Assembly (NCBI RefSeq): GCF_020921035.1
Contig: NC_063151.1
Span: forward strand, 5,146,001 to 5,210,000
Direction: 5' to 3'
Source: Rhodamnia argentea
Taxonomy: Eukaryota > Streptophyta > Magnoliopsida > Myrtales > Myrtaceae
DNA: 64,000 nucleotides
Each line of letters begins with the position of its first letter. Position 1 is the first letter of the stretch. Below, one piece after another: positions 11,868 through 22,651 of this stretch. The position numbers were made by a program, and so were the translations under genes. The notes beneath the pieces are model-generated. The model was not told where the DNA came from. It did not search any database and was given only the letters and a program-made list of their open reading frames with translations.

Positions 11868-12562
11868 CTCAGCATCTTTCCCAAAGGCGGGAGCTGCTCC
11901 GACGACAGATCTCGTATTGTATTTATTTCTCTGGCCTGTCGACCACGCGTGAGAGAGGGCATCCGAGGAAGCAACCACGTGGCACCTGATGAGTCGACAC
12001 ATCAGCTAGAATCCTATGCATTTCCCATGCATTGCCCACAAGCCGACGAATCGTGTCCACATGGGGCGTCGCATTCACCAGTGGGAGTTAAGGTCCGGCT
12101 CGGTCGGGAGCGAGCCCCAAGGAAGGTCCATTATAGAATAGCAAAGCTCACCGCGGGGCTAAGATTTAGATCTAATCTTGATGTATTGTTTAGTTTATTG
12201 AATGTGCGATGTCGAGCCTAATTATTGTTATTTTTTAGCAAACTCCCAACTTTAACCGTTGAAGATAGATCGATAAATTATATATGTATTCGGTCCCGGA
12301 ATCTTGCAGCTAAACTCTTTAACATTAGGCTTTAACCTTTTTCTCTTATGATGAAGACCTAAACCGAAGACGGATAAGAGAGTCGCTAGAATGATGATCG
12401 TGCGTACTTAGGATACGTCGCTCTTTGTCATTATTGTGTCGCGGGAGATAAGATAACTAATAGATCCATAATGAGATGATTATGATTATGTAAATGATTG
12501 GTTATCGTTAAAAAAAAAAATCTTGACTTAAGTTTTACCAACAAAATGTCTGTATAATATAA

Positions 12563-12979
12563 ATAAGGAAAAATGACACAAATTGTTTCCAAACTTTGAC
12601 TCGATATACAATATAGTCCTTAAACTTTTAATTTATTCAATATAGTTCATAAACTCTGACTCAATATATAATGTAGTCCCCGACATTTACTTTATTCGAT
12701 GTGGTCCACCCCTTAAACTATTTCAAAGTGTTCGATGTTGTTTCTGAACTTGAATTAAATGGATGAAAATATTAAATATTCTCATATAGTTCATGAACTA
12801 AATTGAACATGTGCCAAAATCCATGAATTGTATCGAACAAATTGAAAGTTCAATAATCATATTGCATATTGAACTCAAGTTTATGGATAAAAGTAAACAA
12901 ATAAATAATTCAGAAACTGCATTACATCTCGAGTCAAGATTACGAATCATTCGTGTCATTATCTTGTCATTATCCTTAT
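12563..12979. mobile_element. MITE-like inverted-repeat element, family of 51644-51973
   Basis: Both ends read ATAAGGAWAATGACA inwards. AATGACACAAATTGTTTCC...TTTGACTCGA on the left pairs with AATGACACGAATGATTCG...CTTGACTCGA from the right. Inner 'tagtccttaaacttttaatttattcaatatag'-type blocks recur. No coding capacity. Confidence 0.65.
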
Positions 12980-13448
12980 AAAGAATTTCACACAATGGGG
13001 ATTTTATGCGGTGGGCCCGCTTATTTGGAATGCCTCCGTTTGGATGGATCATTTGGAATCGGCAATGTCTTGGCGTGGGGGATTGGATTCCTCTGACGTC
13101 GAGACTCGTACTATTTTTCGTCGTGTTGGAGATGGTTTTTTTCCTTTTGCAAGTCTAGGGGTCCTCAACATCAAGTAATGAAATAGCCTCAAACATACGA
13201 TAATACAACGAGGTTTTCATATGGTATAAAAACAAAATAAGAATGAAAAGAGATGCACATAGCGCATAACATTTTGTCGCAAATTATTACCTAATGTAAG
13301 TATACTCTGGAAAGAGATTGAAAAGCGAAGTCCCGACAAGGATATATAAGTGCAATTCGCCTTGATGTATTATTTTTTTCTCCACAAAAAATCCCGAATT
13401 ATCAATGAGGAGAGAGCATAAACCTATTTATCTTACCGTGACTAGTAG

Positions 13449-13491
13449 GAAGTGAACTTTTTTTATTTTTTTTGGTCGCAGAAGTGGACTT
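13449..13491 (-). mobile_element. Tiny oligo(A) insertion with 11-bp flanking repeat
   Basis: GAAGTGAACTT (13449-13459) and GAAGTGGACTT (13481-13491) flank 21 nt that read TGCGACC plus an A-rich tail on the minus strand. Confidence 0.55.
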
Positions 13492-14435
13492 CACTAGTGT
13501 TGGGGTTTCCATGATTATCGTTCTAGTTAATTAGTAACATTGAAACATCTAAAAACGATAAGCCTTGATAGAAAAAACAAACAAGTGCAATGTGAACAGG
13601 AACCCCAAAATCTCTATTGTCTTCTAACTTTGTAAAGAATCCAATTCAATTTAATCAGTCAGAACTATATATACATATGTATAGGTGCATATATATGTGC
13701 AATTAAAGTTTGTTTGAAACTGGTTTCTTTGGTATTGAGTTTGTGCCATTTCATTCTTATGATATATAATATATATGGTATATACATATATGTGAGTGTG
13801 TTCTTTTTCCTGCTAGAAGGTGAGCATCCGAAGTTTAGGGTCGCTGGCGTGTCAATGTAGGATAAGCTCGCTCGGAAAGAGTTCACTGTTCATCAATCCA
13901 AGAGCCTCTCTAGACGAGCGGAATTAATTATAGTACAAACGGTCTGACCGGAGTGAATGGTGAGACAGCTCGTGCATTCTTGGAAGTTGAACCTTAGCTT
14001 GAGTGACATTTTTTTTATATATATATTTTTTATTTGGTTGGTAGCTCAAGTGATTGAGACCGCGAATACGAAATCTATGAGCATCTGCACATCGCGTCGA
14101 GAGAATGGACAAGATCGGGGGCCCGACAAATCTCGATCTCGTGAGTTGACTCGTTACTCGCGACCCCGTTTTGTACACGCGTGTGTACATGCTCGCTGCC
14201 CGGGGGAAACGAATGGGCCGGTCGCGTGGCTGGCCTTGCGTCACGGTCAGGCATCGTGTGATTCGATCCCGACCCGTTCGGTTGTGCTGTCCTATCTTTG
14301 CACTGTAGCGTAGCACGCTGGTCAATCAGTCGCGAATTCAAACAGGAGTAATCCGTAGGATTAACCCTCGGCGGTGCGAGGTCATATTGGGTGTCGGGAG
14401 ATTGGTCGTTGGATATTCTTTCAAAGCTTATTAAT

Positions 14436-14915
14436 GTTACGTTTGGTTGGGAAAAAACTCCACGGTAATTAAAAATGCTCTCCGGATTCATAAAAGTAGT
14501 TGGTTTTCCTATATCTAGTCATATGTGATTGGAAATGATTTTTGATGTTTGGATCTCATTCAAAAAATGATTTAACTTTCATCACTTTATCTGAGGCAAA
14601 AAAAAAAAAAATACATAATTTTTAAATAAATTATCATTTATGTTTTATCTTATTTTATTTTTTTATTTTTGCTTGTTCCTCGGTCGATGGCCGGCCACAA
14701 GCAAGGCCGAAGCAAAAAGAATAAACATATAAAATATAAGGCATAAAATGTAAAAAATTAAATAATAAAATATTAAAAAATCAAAATGAGCAGTTCAAAA
14801 AAGTGTTTTCGCCTTTTTGAATTTACGAATTCATTGTTTCAATTTTATATATGAATTTTTTGTTGAACGAAAAGTGTTTTCGATTGACAAAGTCATTTTG
14901 AGCAAACCAAATGAG
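14436..14915. mobile_element. Possible Tourist-like element, degenerate
   Basis: Ends GTTACGTTTGG and (reverse complement) GCTCATTTGG are similar to the 'CTGTTTGG' ends of PIF/Harbinger MITEs. The arms are AT-rich around a short GC-rich core at about 14665-14710. The inverted repeat is short and imperfect. Confidence 0.3.
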
Positions 14916-15616
14916 CGAAAGTCCAAAAAACTAACTCCCGAAAAACACGTTTACTAAAATAGTTGCACCCTAATTATGTACATGCCGTTCTTGTTTAGCT
15001 CAAGATTAAATCCAAGTGCATGCAAGGTGTTTCATATGCATCTAGATAATCCGGAATGCAAGTCCAGTTTTTTCCTGACGATTGAATTGGCTAAGTTTCA
15101 ACACGAGCCCAAGCAAATGCTTTTGCGTGGTAAGTCCTTGGTACCGTGGCTCGCAACGTTGCGTAACACGTGTCCGTTCACCTAATACGACTTCGACTTC
15201 ATTTTCGCTCTCCATAAAACGGACTCGGGCACACTCTCGCGGTTCAATGCCTCGCATGCAACGCTCCTCGGTTTCGAATAGTATTCAAGACCCTCAACGC
15301 TTGATAAGCCAGTCTACCTACATAGGCTTTTCATTTAGTTCAGACATTGTCAAATTCAATGAACATGCAGCAAACCCAATAAATTTCCGGCAACAACATA
15401 GTATTGATTAGAAAGCCGCACATGGTCCAGAGGCAATGGCTTACTCCCTACATGTCAATTGCGTAAAAGATTCGAGAAACACCAATTAGGTGAGATGGAC
15501 GTAAAAAGCTAAAAGCAAGTCAACCAACGTGCAAGTCTAAACATGCACAGCATCAAAGAATCTTACCTGTCTAACTTATTTTAGTCACCAGTGCGTTTTC
15601 CCAGGATGGTTTCTCG

Positions 15617-15846
15617 GATCTCCTAACATTGAGAATTCGTGTTAGGGATAACATAACCCCTCGTCGGATTGTCCATTTCTCATTGGATGGTCAACAATCA
15701 ATCGCGTTAATAAAAAAAAATCTTCCCACCCAAAATTTTCCCCCTCTCAAAATTTGAATTGATATATTGTTGACCGTCCGATAGAAAATGAACGGCCCGA
15801 TGAGGGATTATGTTATCCCTAACATAGATCTTTAATGTTAGGGGAT
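15617..15846. mobile_element. Fold-back MITE, about 230 bp
   Basis: The left arm GGATCTCCTAACATTGAGAA..TGTTAGGGATAACATAA pairs almost throughout with the right arm (reverse complement GGATCCCCTAACATTAAAGA..TGTTAGGGATAACATAA). It continues through CCCTCRTCGG and GGTCAACAAT. About 80 bp of each arm pairs, leaving a short AT-rich loop. Confidence 0.8.
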
Positions 15847-16356
15847 CCATTTCCGATTAGATTACCCATGTGTGCTCCTGTTTTCATCCTCGCTTTGGGG
15901 AGACAATAAATCAGCAATTACCCTATAAAAGTCTTTCGGCCTTCAACAGCTAACCTAATTTGCCTGTACAGCTTAAGCAATGTTTTGGGTTTTTTTCTTT
16001 CTTTTTTCTTTTTTAAAGAAAGACATATTTAAAATGGATTTGGTGAAAGGGTCTTGTTAACTAGTCTTCAGACATTTGTTAAGCATACTTCATAAATAAA
16101 TATTTTGACTTTCAATGCATTGATTACACGTGATACGAGAGAGATAACGCATTACAAGTTACAATTGTTTTTTAGATCGATCTTTCTAATGTCGATGTTA
16201 TTCATCCATGTCCGGCATAAGTTCATTTTCCATCGAACTTATCATGTGCGATCCAATGCGAGCTTCAATAGCGTGCGTGTGTGGAAATGATCATAGATTA
16301 GCAGCCTTGATAATTATGCCTCCACTTATTTTTTTTTTCCTTTTTCTAGATTACAA

Positions 16357-16408
16357 AGATATTGGATCATGCTTTACCAAAAAAAAAAAAGAAAGATAAT
16401 TGGATCAT
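16357..16408 (+). mobile_element. Tiny oligo(A) insertion with 14-bp flanking repeat
   Basis: AGATATTGGATCAT (16357-16370) recurs as AGATAATTGGATCAT (16394-16408). Between them is GCTTTACC followed by a 12-A run and GAA, 23 nt in all. Confidence 0.6.
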
Positions 16409-16433
16409 TCAAAGCAAATGAGGTAATTAAAAG

Positions 16434-16900
16434 AAGGGATAATACCACGAAAAATTCCAAACCGGTCAATTGTGATAAATTTATTACAAATTATTTATTT
16501 TAATCACAAAAATCGCAAGCTAGTATACCCGTGATAAATTTACCCTAAAGTAATTTTTTTTATCATTAAAAACCTCAAACCGGTATACCCGTGACAAATT
16601 GTAGACTTGCGACAAGTTTACCCTCGCCTAGTTTACAACGTTAAATTGGATTAAGACAACGAAAAATCTCAAACCGATACATATGTAACAAAAAGAGAGT
16701 AAAACCCTCGAAATAGTACACTGTCAACAAATCACGTGTCATTTAACCTAGCAATTTGACTATAAAATTTAATGGAAATTAATAAAGGGCAAATTCGTCA
16801 TAAGTATACCAGTTTGGAGGGTTTTTTATAGCAAAAAAATAGTTTGGGATAAATTTATCACATGTGTACCAATTTGGACTCTTTCACGGTATTCACCCTT
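16434..16900. mobile_element. Non-autonomous inverted-repeat element, family of 32195-32635
   Basis: Ends AAGGGATAATACCACGAAAA and (reverse complement) AAGGGTGAATACCGTGAAAG pair, followed by TCCAAA(C/T)(C/T)GGT and TGTGATAAATTTA on both arms. The phrase 'gtgataaattta..ccaaactggtatac' recurs several times inside. AAAAG flanks both ends and may be the target duplication. No coding capacity. Confidence 0.7.
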
Positions 16901-17496
16901 AAAAGAAACATTAATCTAAAATTTCTCGAGGCCTTTGACGTGAATCATTCTTTTAGATGCACTCTTTAAATGTTTTCAAGCCCAAGCATTGGCCTTCAGA
17001 AAGATCAAACGCCACTCTCTACAGTTAGTCGAGCTCGGTACATGAGACCAAGGAAACAAGTTGGCACGGTAGCTAAATTGATCCGACTACGCAAATGATG
17101 CTCGCAACCGATAAAATCGCCCAAATCGGCTAGATGTATGTGCACATACACACATTGCACTTGAACTGATTTTTGGTCAATATGAAACTACAAAGAATTA
17201 AATAGCTGAAACGAGACGCTAGATCAAGCTTGAAGTGATTGCTCTTTTGGGTTCGCCTTTGGACCAAGAAACCTTGAAATTTGATCGGCTAAGCCCATTA
17301 GCATTTCAAAAAAAAATTCCCTCGCGCGCCAAAAAGAATTGATTTTGAAGTGTTTTTCCCGTTTCATAGTCGCGCCATGTTGAGCCGGTTTGACCGCCCA
17401 AGCCGCCACATCGGAATCGGATCCATTTCTCTCTCACCGGGTCACCTCCATCTCCTCTGTCTCTCAGTCTCGCACACATACAGAGCCACCAGAAAA

Positions 17497-20400
17497 ATGA
17501 GCGCTTTTGAGCTTCCCTCCTTTTCTCTCGGGCTCGATTCGGACTCCGATTCGGACCCTCCGAACCCTAACCCACCCCAGAATCCTATCCTCGACGAGGT
17601 GTCTCCGGTCAGCGACGGAGGGGAAGAGCTGGAACCGCAAATCGAGGACCCGGGTCGCGAAAACAGCACCGGCCCGCCGCGGGCCTTGAAGCGGCTCAGG
17701 CACGGCCTGCCCACCGAGTCGGAATGGAGCTCCGCTCGTCCGTATCCCGACACGTACGTAGATGACGAAATCGAAGAGTTCTCGTCCGATGAAACAATCA
17801 AAGGTACGAGCGTAATTGAATGATGGTGTTGTTACTGTGGAAACTGCATGCTTGTTACTTTGCTCGAGTTGGTTTTGCTCCTACAGTTTTTTGAGTCAGT
17901 GTTGTCCTGAACATTCGTGGGAGTTATACGTTTCAGCTTTGATTCGACTCATTACGTGTGTGAGTGTATCTGGTGATGAAGATGAATTCAGGTCTTGGAA
18001 CATATTGATCAATATCAGGGGTTGCATTCATCTGGAGTTATTTCTATATTTAAGTGCTGTGAAGTTATGGATTATGATGGAAGTACCAGTTAAGTGATTA
18101 TGAAAATTGCAAGTGTTGATCAAAGCAGGGAGGATTTACCGAAGATTTGGCATTTCGAAAGACGAGGCTTCACACGATTTATGTATTGCAATCTGTTCAA
18201 TGATGGCATGGCTATACGAAACGTGGCATCGTGTATGTTTCCACCATTGTCTGGTTGATTACTCAATAGTTTACCTTTGTTGTTTAGGAGTTCATGTCGA
18301 AGGGCCTTCTGGTGCTTTAGTGTTCCATCTGAGTTCAGTTTATAAAACTAGTATCTGTTGGGGTGGTTTTTTTTTTTTTTTTTTTATAAATAAATCTTGG
18401 TGCTTAAAAATTGGCTCTTGGAAAGCATGAACTCTGCCACAACTGCAAACATGGCTCAAGTAGAGAATAAATTGCATATTTTCGTGTTTACTCTCATTTG
18501 ATTCCCAACCGACTTGCAGTGTTGGAGTTGCAAATCTTGTTAGAGCTGATAGAATCCCCCATATATTGATTAATGATGAAGGAAGCATTTTTATATTATT
18601 GTGCTTGACGTTGAGGATGCACGCGGAGTGAAAAACTTGAATGAGCTTTTTCCTTCTCACTGGATCTAGTCCAACCAGTTTGTCTTACTATACATCCATG
18701 CAATTTCTGGTTGATAAATCACGGCTCTTGTCAGATGTGATGTTCATTGGACCAGTAAATAGAGATCAGCTGCCGTGCCTTATAAACGCCCCATCTCCTC
18801 CCATATAGTGCTTCTTCCAAGTGAGTGCATTTCTAGGGGAAGGGCTCTCGGATATGCATTTTTCAATGTTATCTATTCATCTCATCTGTAGGAGCAATAC
18901 TGAAATTACTTATATGCCAGTTATATTGGTTGCATTAATCAATTCCCAGCTTGAATGTAACATTGTATTTCTGCTATAGCAGATGAAATGGCATCCATCC
19001 AGATTCACTCAGTGGGCAGCAGTTCAAAGGTTCCACTGTGTGGACGTTGGGTTAACAATGCACCTTCGTCAAGCCGCTTCAAAGCCATAAAAGGGGAACA
19101 AGTTTCAATTGACCACTCTGCCAGATTGAGAGGGAGCTATGACATACCCACGTTAAAACAAACTACTTTAAGTCCTCTTCGAAGGTTTCACTTGATTGAT
19201 TCGGATTCTGATAGTCCATCCACCAGTGAACATGCCAATGAAGAAGCTGATAAGGCGAAGGTATCCTCCAAAGAGAAAAGCGAAGTTGCTGATCATAAAC
19301 TCGGAAGTCAAGAGAGGAGAAAACTCCCATCTTATTGCGTTCCTAAGAATGAGGATCTATGGAGAGATTTTCATCCAACAAAGAGCTTTCAGATACCAAC
19401 CCCAGCTCTGGATGAGGTTTGCGAAGAATATTTCCTCTCGCTGAAGAGTGGGAACAAACCTCCTCAACCGGCGGCTCATTCAAACAACAATGATAAAAGC
19501 TGTCAACAGACAAGAAATAGCAGCCAAAGTATTGAGCCTCGCTGTGATTCGAATGACAACTTACCTCCTTCTCATCGATACTTTTTTCATGATAATCCAA
19601 GTATTCAGAGCTTAGTCCGCAGTCGTCTACCTCACTTTTTCCCTCTCGGTGGTGCCAATAGTAGCAAGCAGCCATCGCTCATCGATTACATGTATTTCAC
19701 CTCATCCTTATCCACTTAAAGCAGCTGCTTGAACACCCATATCCGTCTTAATGTGTCATATAATTGTAACCACATCAAACCTCTTTTTTTTTTTTTTTTC
19801 AGGAGTCAATTTGCGAATGGAGAATCTTCTCAAAAGCAAGCACTACGGAAAACTGATTCTAAGAAAAGCTCAAAGGGGAGAAATAAATCAAAAGCTCACA
19901 GTGCTGAAGAAATCACAAGCACCAGAAGCTGGGTGAACCCCAAGGACACTTCAACTCCGCAGAATGCTGGGAAAAGACGAGTTCATGCTGATGGAAAATC
20001 CACAGGGCATTGGTATACTGCAGCTGGTGGGAAGAAGGTTGATGAAACTTCTGTTTGTACTTTTTTCGAGCAATCTCATCTTGTTAAATTCAGTAAATTG
20101 TTTGTAGTGGATCTAGAAGGAGAAAGTGATAATTGCTTGATGTGCTTATCCCTTACGTCAGACAGACTTAAGCGTTCTCTTTCCTTTCTTCGGAGTGTTT
20201 GTCATTTGTGCTGTTACATGCTTAAATCTATCTTATCAGCATTAAGAGCTTACTCACTGCTAATAACCTGCAGTCGCAATGCTACTATTTAAAATTTTGT
20301 TTTCACTAGACTTATTGACACTCAGTATTTCTAGACATGCATTAGGGCGAGTGTCTAAGAGATGATATTATAGATTCTACTTTGTGCGGTCTTATGAGAA

Positions 20401-21181
20401 GAATTTAATGTATCTAGTGCTTAGTTGTGTGACAGAACAATATTTGCAGTAGTTGCAGCTTTCAGTTGCCATGCAGCTTTCAGTTGCCATAATTCTGTCC
20501 TTTTCAAGACTCATGTAAGCACATGCGATATGTTTTCGTGGTCATTACTCCTGCCCGTTTGTTGTTTTTTCTTTCTGTTTTCTTTTTAAACTATATAGCA
20601 ATTCTCTTGGATGAGTACTTTACCATTACGTTGCATGGTTAAAAATGAAGCTAAACTTGCAGTATAACTCTAAGTCAGGATAAGCACAAAGGCCGGAGGG
20701 TTGTTTCCTAATTTAAATAGATTTCCTAATTTGATGTTTCCTATTTCTGTAAACATGTAAAACCCTTTAGATTGCTTCACTCTGATCTGCTGTGTTTCAG
20801 CAAACTCTCAGACTTCTGCCACAACACAATGTGGTCAGCCAAAAAGGACTAATTTGAATGCACTTCTTTTTTCATCTAGCGTTTGCTTCCGTTGTGCCCC
20901 TTTGAATGACCTTTTTCTGATGTCTATATGTCAAGGAGTTTCATGTCCTGATCGAGATTTCTATCCTTCAGGTTTATGTCACTGCAACTGGGGAGGAGTT
21001 GACAGGTCGAGGTGCCTACAGACATTACAGAAAGGTAACACTCAAAGCTTGTCAACTTCAAGAAGTAAGGTGAAATACAGGTGACATATGCTTCATGTGC
21101 GTGTGTTGCTGACAGGAGAATCGAATGGCAGTTAAAAAGTCAAAGAAGAAATCCAAGGCCAAGAAGGGCAAGAAGGGTTGA
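17497..21181 (+). CDS. Uncharacterised plant protein, acidic N-terminus and lysine-rich C-terminus
   Basis: I do not recognise a named family. Five exons, 17497-17803, 18983-19691, 19803-20037, 20972-21034 and 21116-21181, join in frame to 459 residues. The N-terminus carries a DSDSDSD acidic run within the first 25 residues and a basic LKRLR patch. The middle is polar with a second DSDSD near LIDSDSDSP. The end is the most family-like part: GKSTGHWYTAAGGKK, then exon 4 (VYVTATGEELTGRGAYRHYR, residues 418-437) and a lysine tail (KKSKKKSKAKKGKKG) that looks like a nuclear or nucleolar targeting signal. No enzyme motif, signal peptide or membrane segment is seen. The stop codon lies inside a 62-bp tandem duplication. 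The gene is tail to tail with HSP70-16. A nuclear or nucleic-acid-binding role is inference only. Confidence 0.8.
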
Positions 21182-21277
21182 CGCTTGGATTAACGTTGAG
21201 CTTTGTAGGCGTTGCCAAGGCCAAGAAGGGCAAGAAAGGTTGACGCTTGGATTAACGTTGAGCTTTGTAGGCGTTGC
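21154..21277. repeat. 62-bp tandem duplication spanning the stop codon
   Basis: Bases 21154-21215 and 21216-21277 differ at one position (AAGAAGGG versus AAGAAAGG). Each copy contains the last codons (lysine/glycine tail), TGA and about 35 nt of 3' UTR. The first TGA (21179-21181) ends translation; the second copy is 3' UTR. Confidence 0.95.
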
Positions 21278-22651
21278 TTGTATTAAGAAGCAATGTATAC
21301 TTCATACACATTTTTACTTCAAATTTGAAGGTCAATTTTTCCAAACAAAAAAAAAAGTGTCCGTTCGGATGTCCATCCAGTAATAAGCCAGTGGTTCTAG
21401 GAAAAAGATATCGCTAAAGTAATGCAGCGATAATATATTAATATCTACCTCTGTTTTCCTGGCCGGCTAGCTCAAAATGATGTCTGATTATAGCTGAACA
21501 ACATCTGCCGGGTCATCTGCTTATGTACGAGCACCAGGTGAAGATGGCTTTTGATCGAACGTAGCAACTTTCAACCACCGATATAAGCTTTCCTAAGTCC
21601 GAGATATATGTCAATCCAAGTCTACCGTAGATTTTTAAGTTAAAAGCCTTCAACAATCTAGGACTATACCTTGGATGGACTTTCCTCCTTTCGCTTCTAT
21701 GAGCGAGCTCGATTTTTTTTTTTTTTTTGGGGTAACCGAGGCAAATATCTGGATTACCGGTAATGATCGGCCAAAACAATCAGGTACGATTACCATGAAT
21801 CAGTAGCTTCTTTTATGACCACCTTGGGGCCATTGCGGGCCTTTATGCAAACAGAGTCTGATGGTTGCCTTGCCGACGGTCAAAGACCCTCCTAGGAACT
21901 TCCTGGAAGTTCCTATTTCTTATCAACCTATCTTATTTTGATTTTGGGGATCTTCGGTGATTTTTCAATCAAAGGGTATGATATAAGAAACTCCATCTTT
22001 ATCCTATCCTATCCGAAGTTTAATCCACGCAACCACATATTGGAAGAATTACAACCCAGTCTCAAACCATCCTCCTAACTTCTTGGAGAACAGGCCATCA
22101 AAATCTAATTACACATCGAGTTACCCTCGCTTGATTGTGTCACCATCCTCATTCTCTTTGGTTGCAAAAGAGCTTCTATATGCCGTGTAAGAAGCCGCTA
22201 AACCATCAAAGGCTCTTGCCCTCTGTGTAGGGTACAACTCGCGACTATTGCCATGGCAGAGGATAAAAAAACAGTAGTTATTGTCAAAGCAGAGGGCCCA
22301 TATAAAAAAAATTACCTTAAAAAAGGACCTAGTTTCACAACCTCCCTCACAGCAGGGAAATCGGCATTAGATGAATGGATCATTCATTTCAACCATTTTC
22401 ACAATTCCTAACGGAAAAGAATTCAGAATCAAACTCATACGGCAAAATCACTTGACCACGACTCTCTCAGGTTCCGTCGGTTTCTGTATTTCCTTCTCCC
22501 ATTTCCACACCTTTGCTTGCTAAATCTAAAATGTCAAAAAGGAAAACCTAAAAGATTTACATCTCTTGAAAACTAAACCCTGTAAACTATAGGGCATGAG
22601 CTCACTGGTAAAAAGGGCAAAAAGAAGTGAAGTGACCTTCCCACAATCTGT
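21278..22651. other. Convergent intergenic region
   Basis: Tail-to-tail spacer of the gene ending at 21181 and HSP70-16. It should contain both 3' UTRs. There is a T run with TTACC-type edge at 21715-21735 but no clear flanking repeat. No gene seen. Confidence 0.6.

Larger units (their letters stand above)
9351..17496. other. 8.1 kb gene-free region rich in small repeats
   Basis: No open frame here resembles a known protein and none has a plausible exon chain. The region holds at least four inverted-repeat elements, two tiny oligo(A/T) insertions, a direct repeat at 9649-9804 and a GC-rich minisatellite near 10645. The first few hundred bases are the presumed promoter and leader of the coiled-coil gene, with a short GA run at 9440-9453. 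The GC-rich stretch 14040-14420 was examined for a tRNA or SINE without a clear result. Nothing supportable was seen in 9810-10640, 13000-13440 and 14920-15600. Confidence 0.6.

Noticed and set aside
14037-14400. Possible tRNA or tRNA-derived SINE (GGTAGCTCAAGTGATTGAG resembles a pol III A box)
   Set aside because: No B box (GGTTCRANNCC) at the right distance, no cloverleaf, no tail and no target duplication.
21700-21780. T run followed by GGGGTAACC as a further truncated retroposon
   Set aside because: The stub fits, but no convincing direct repeat flanks it (only CGAG-level similarity).
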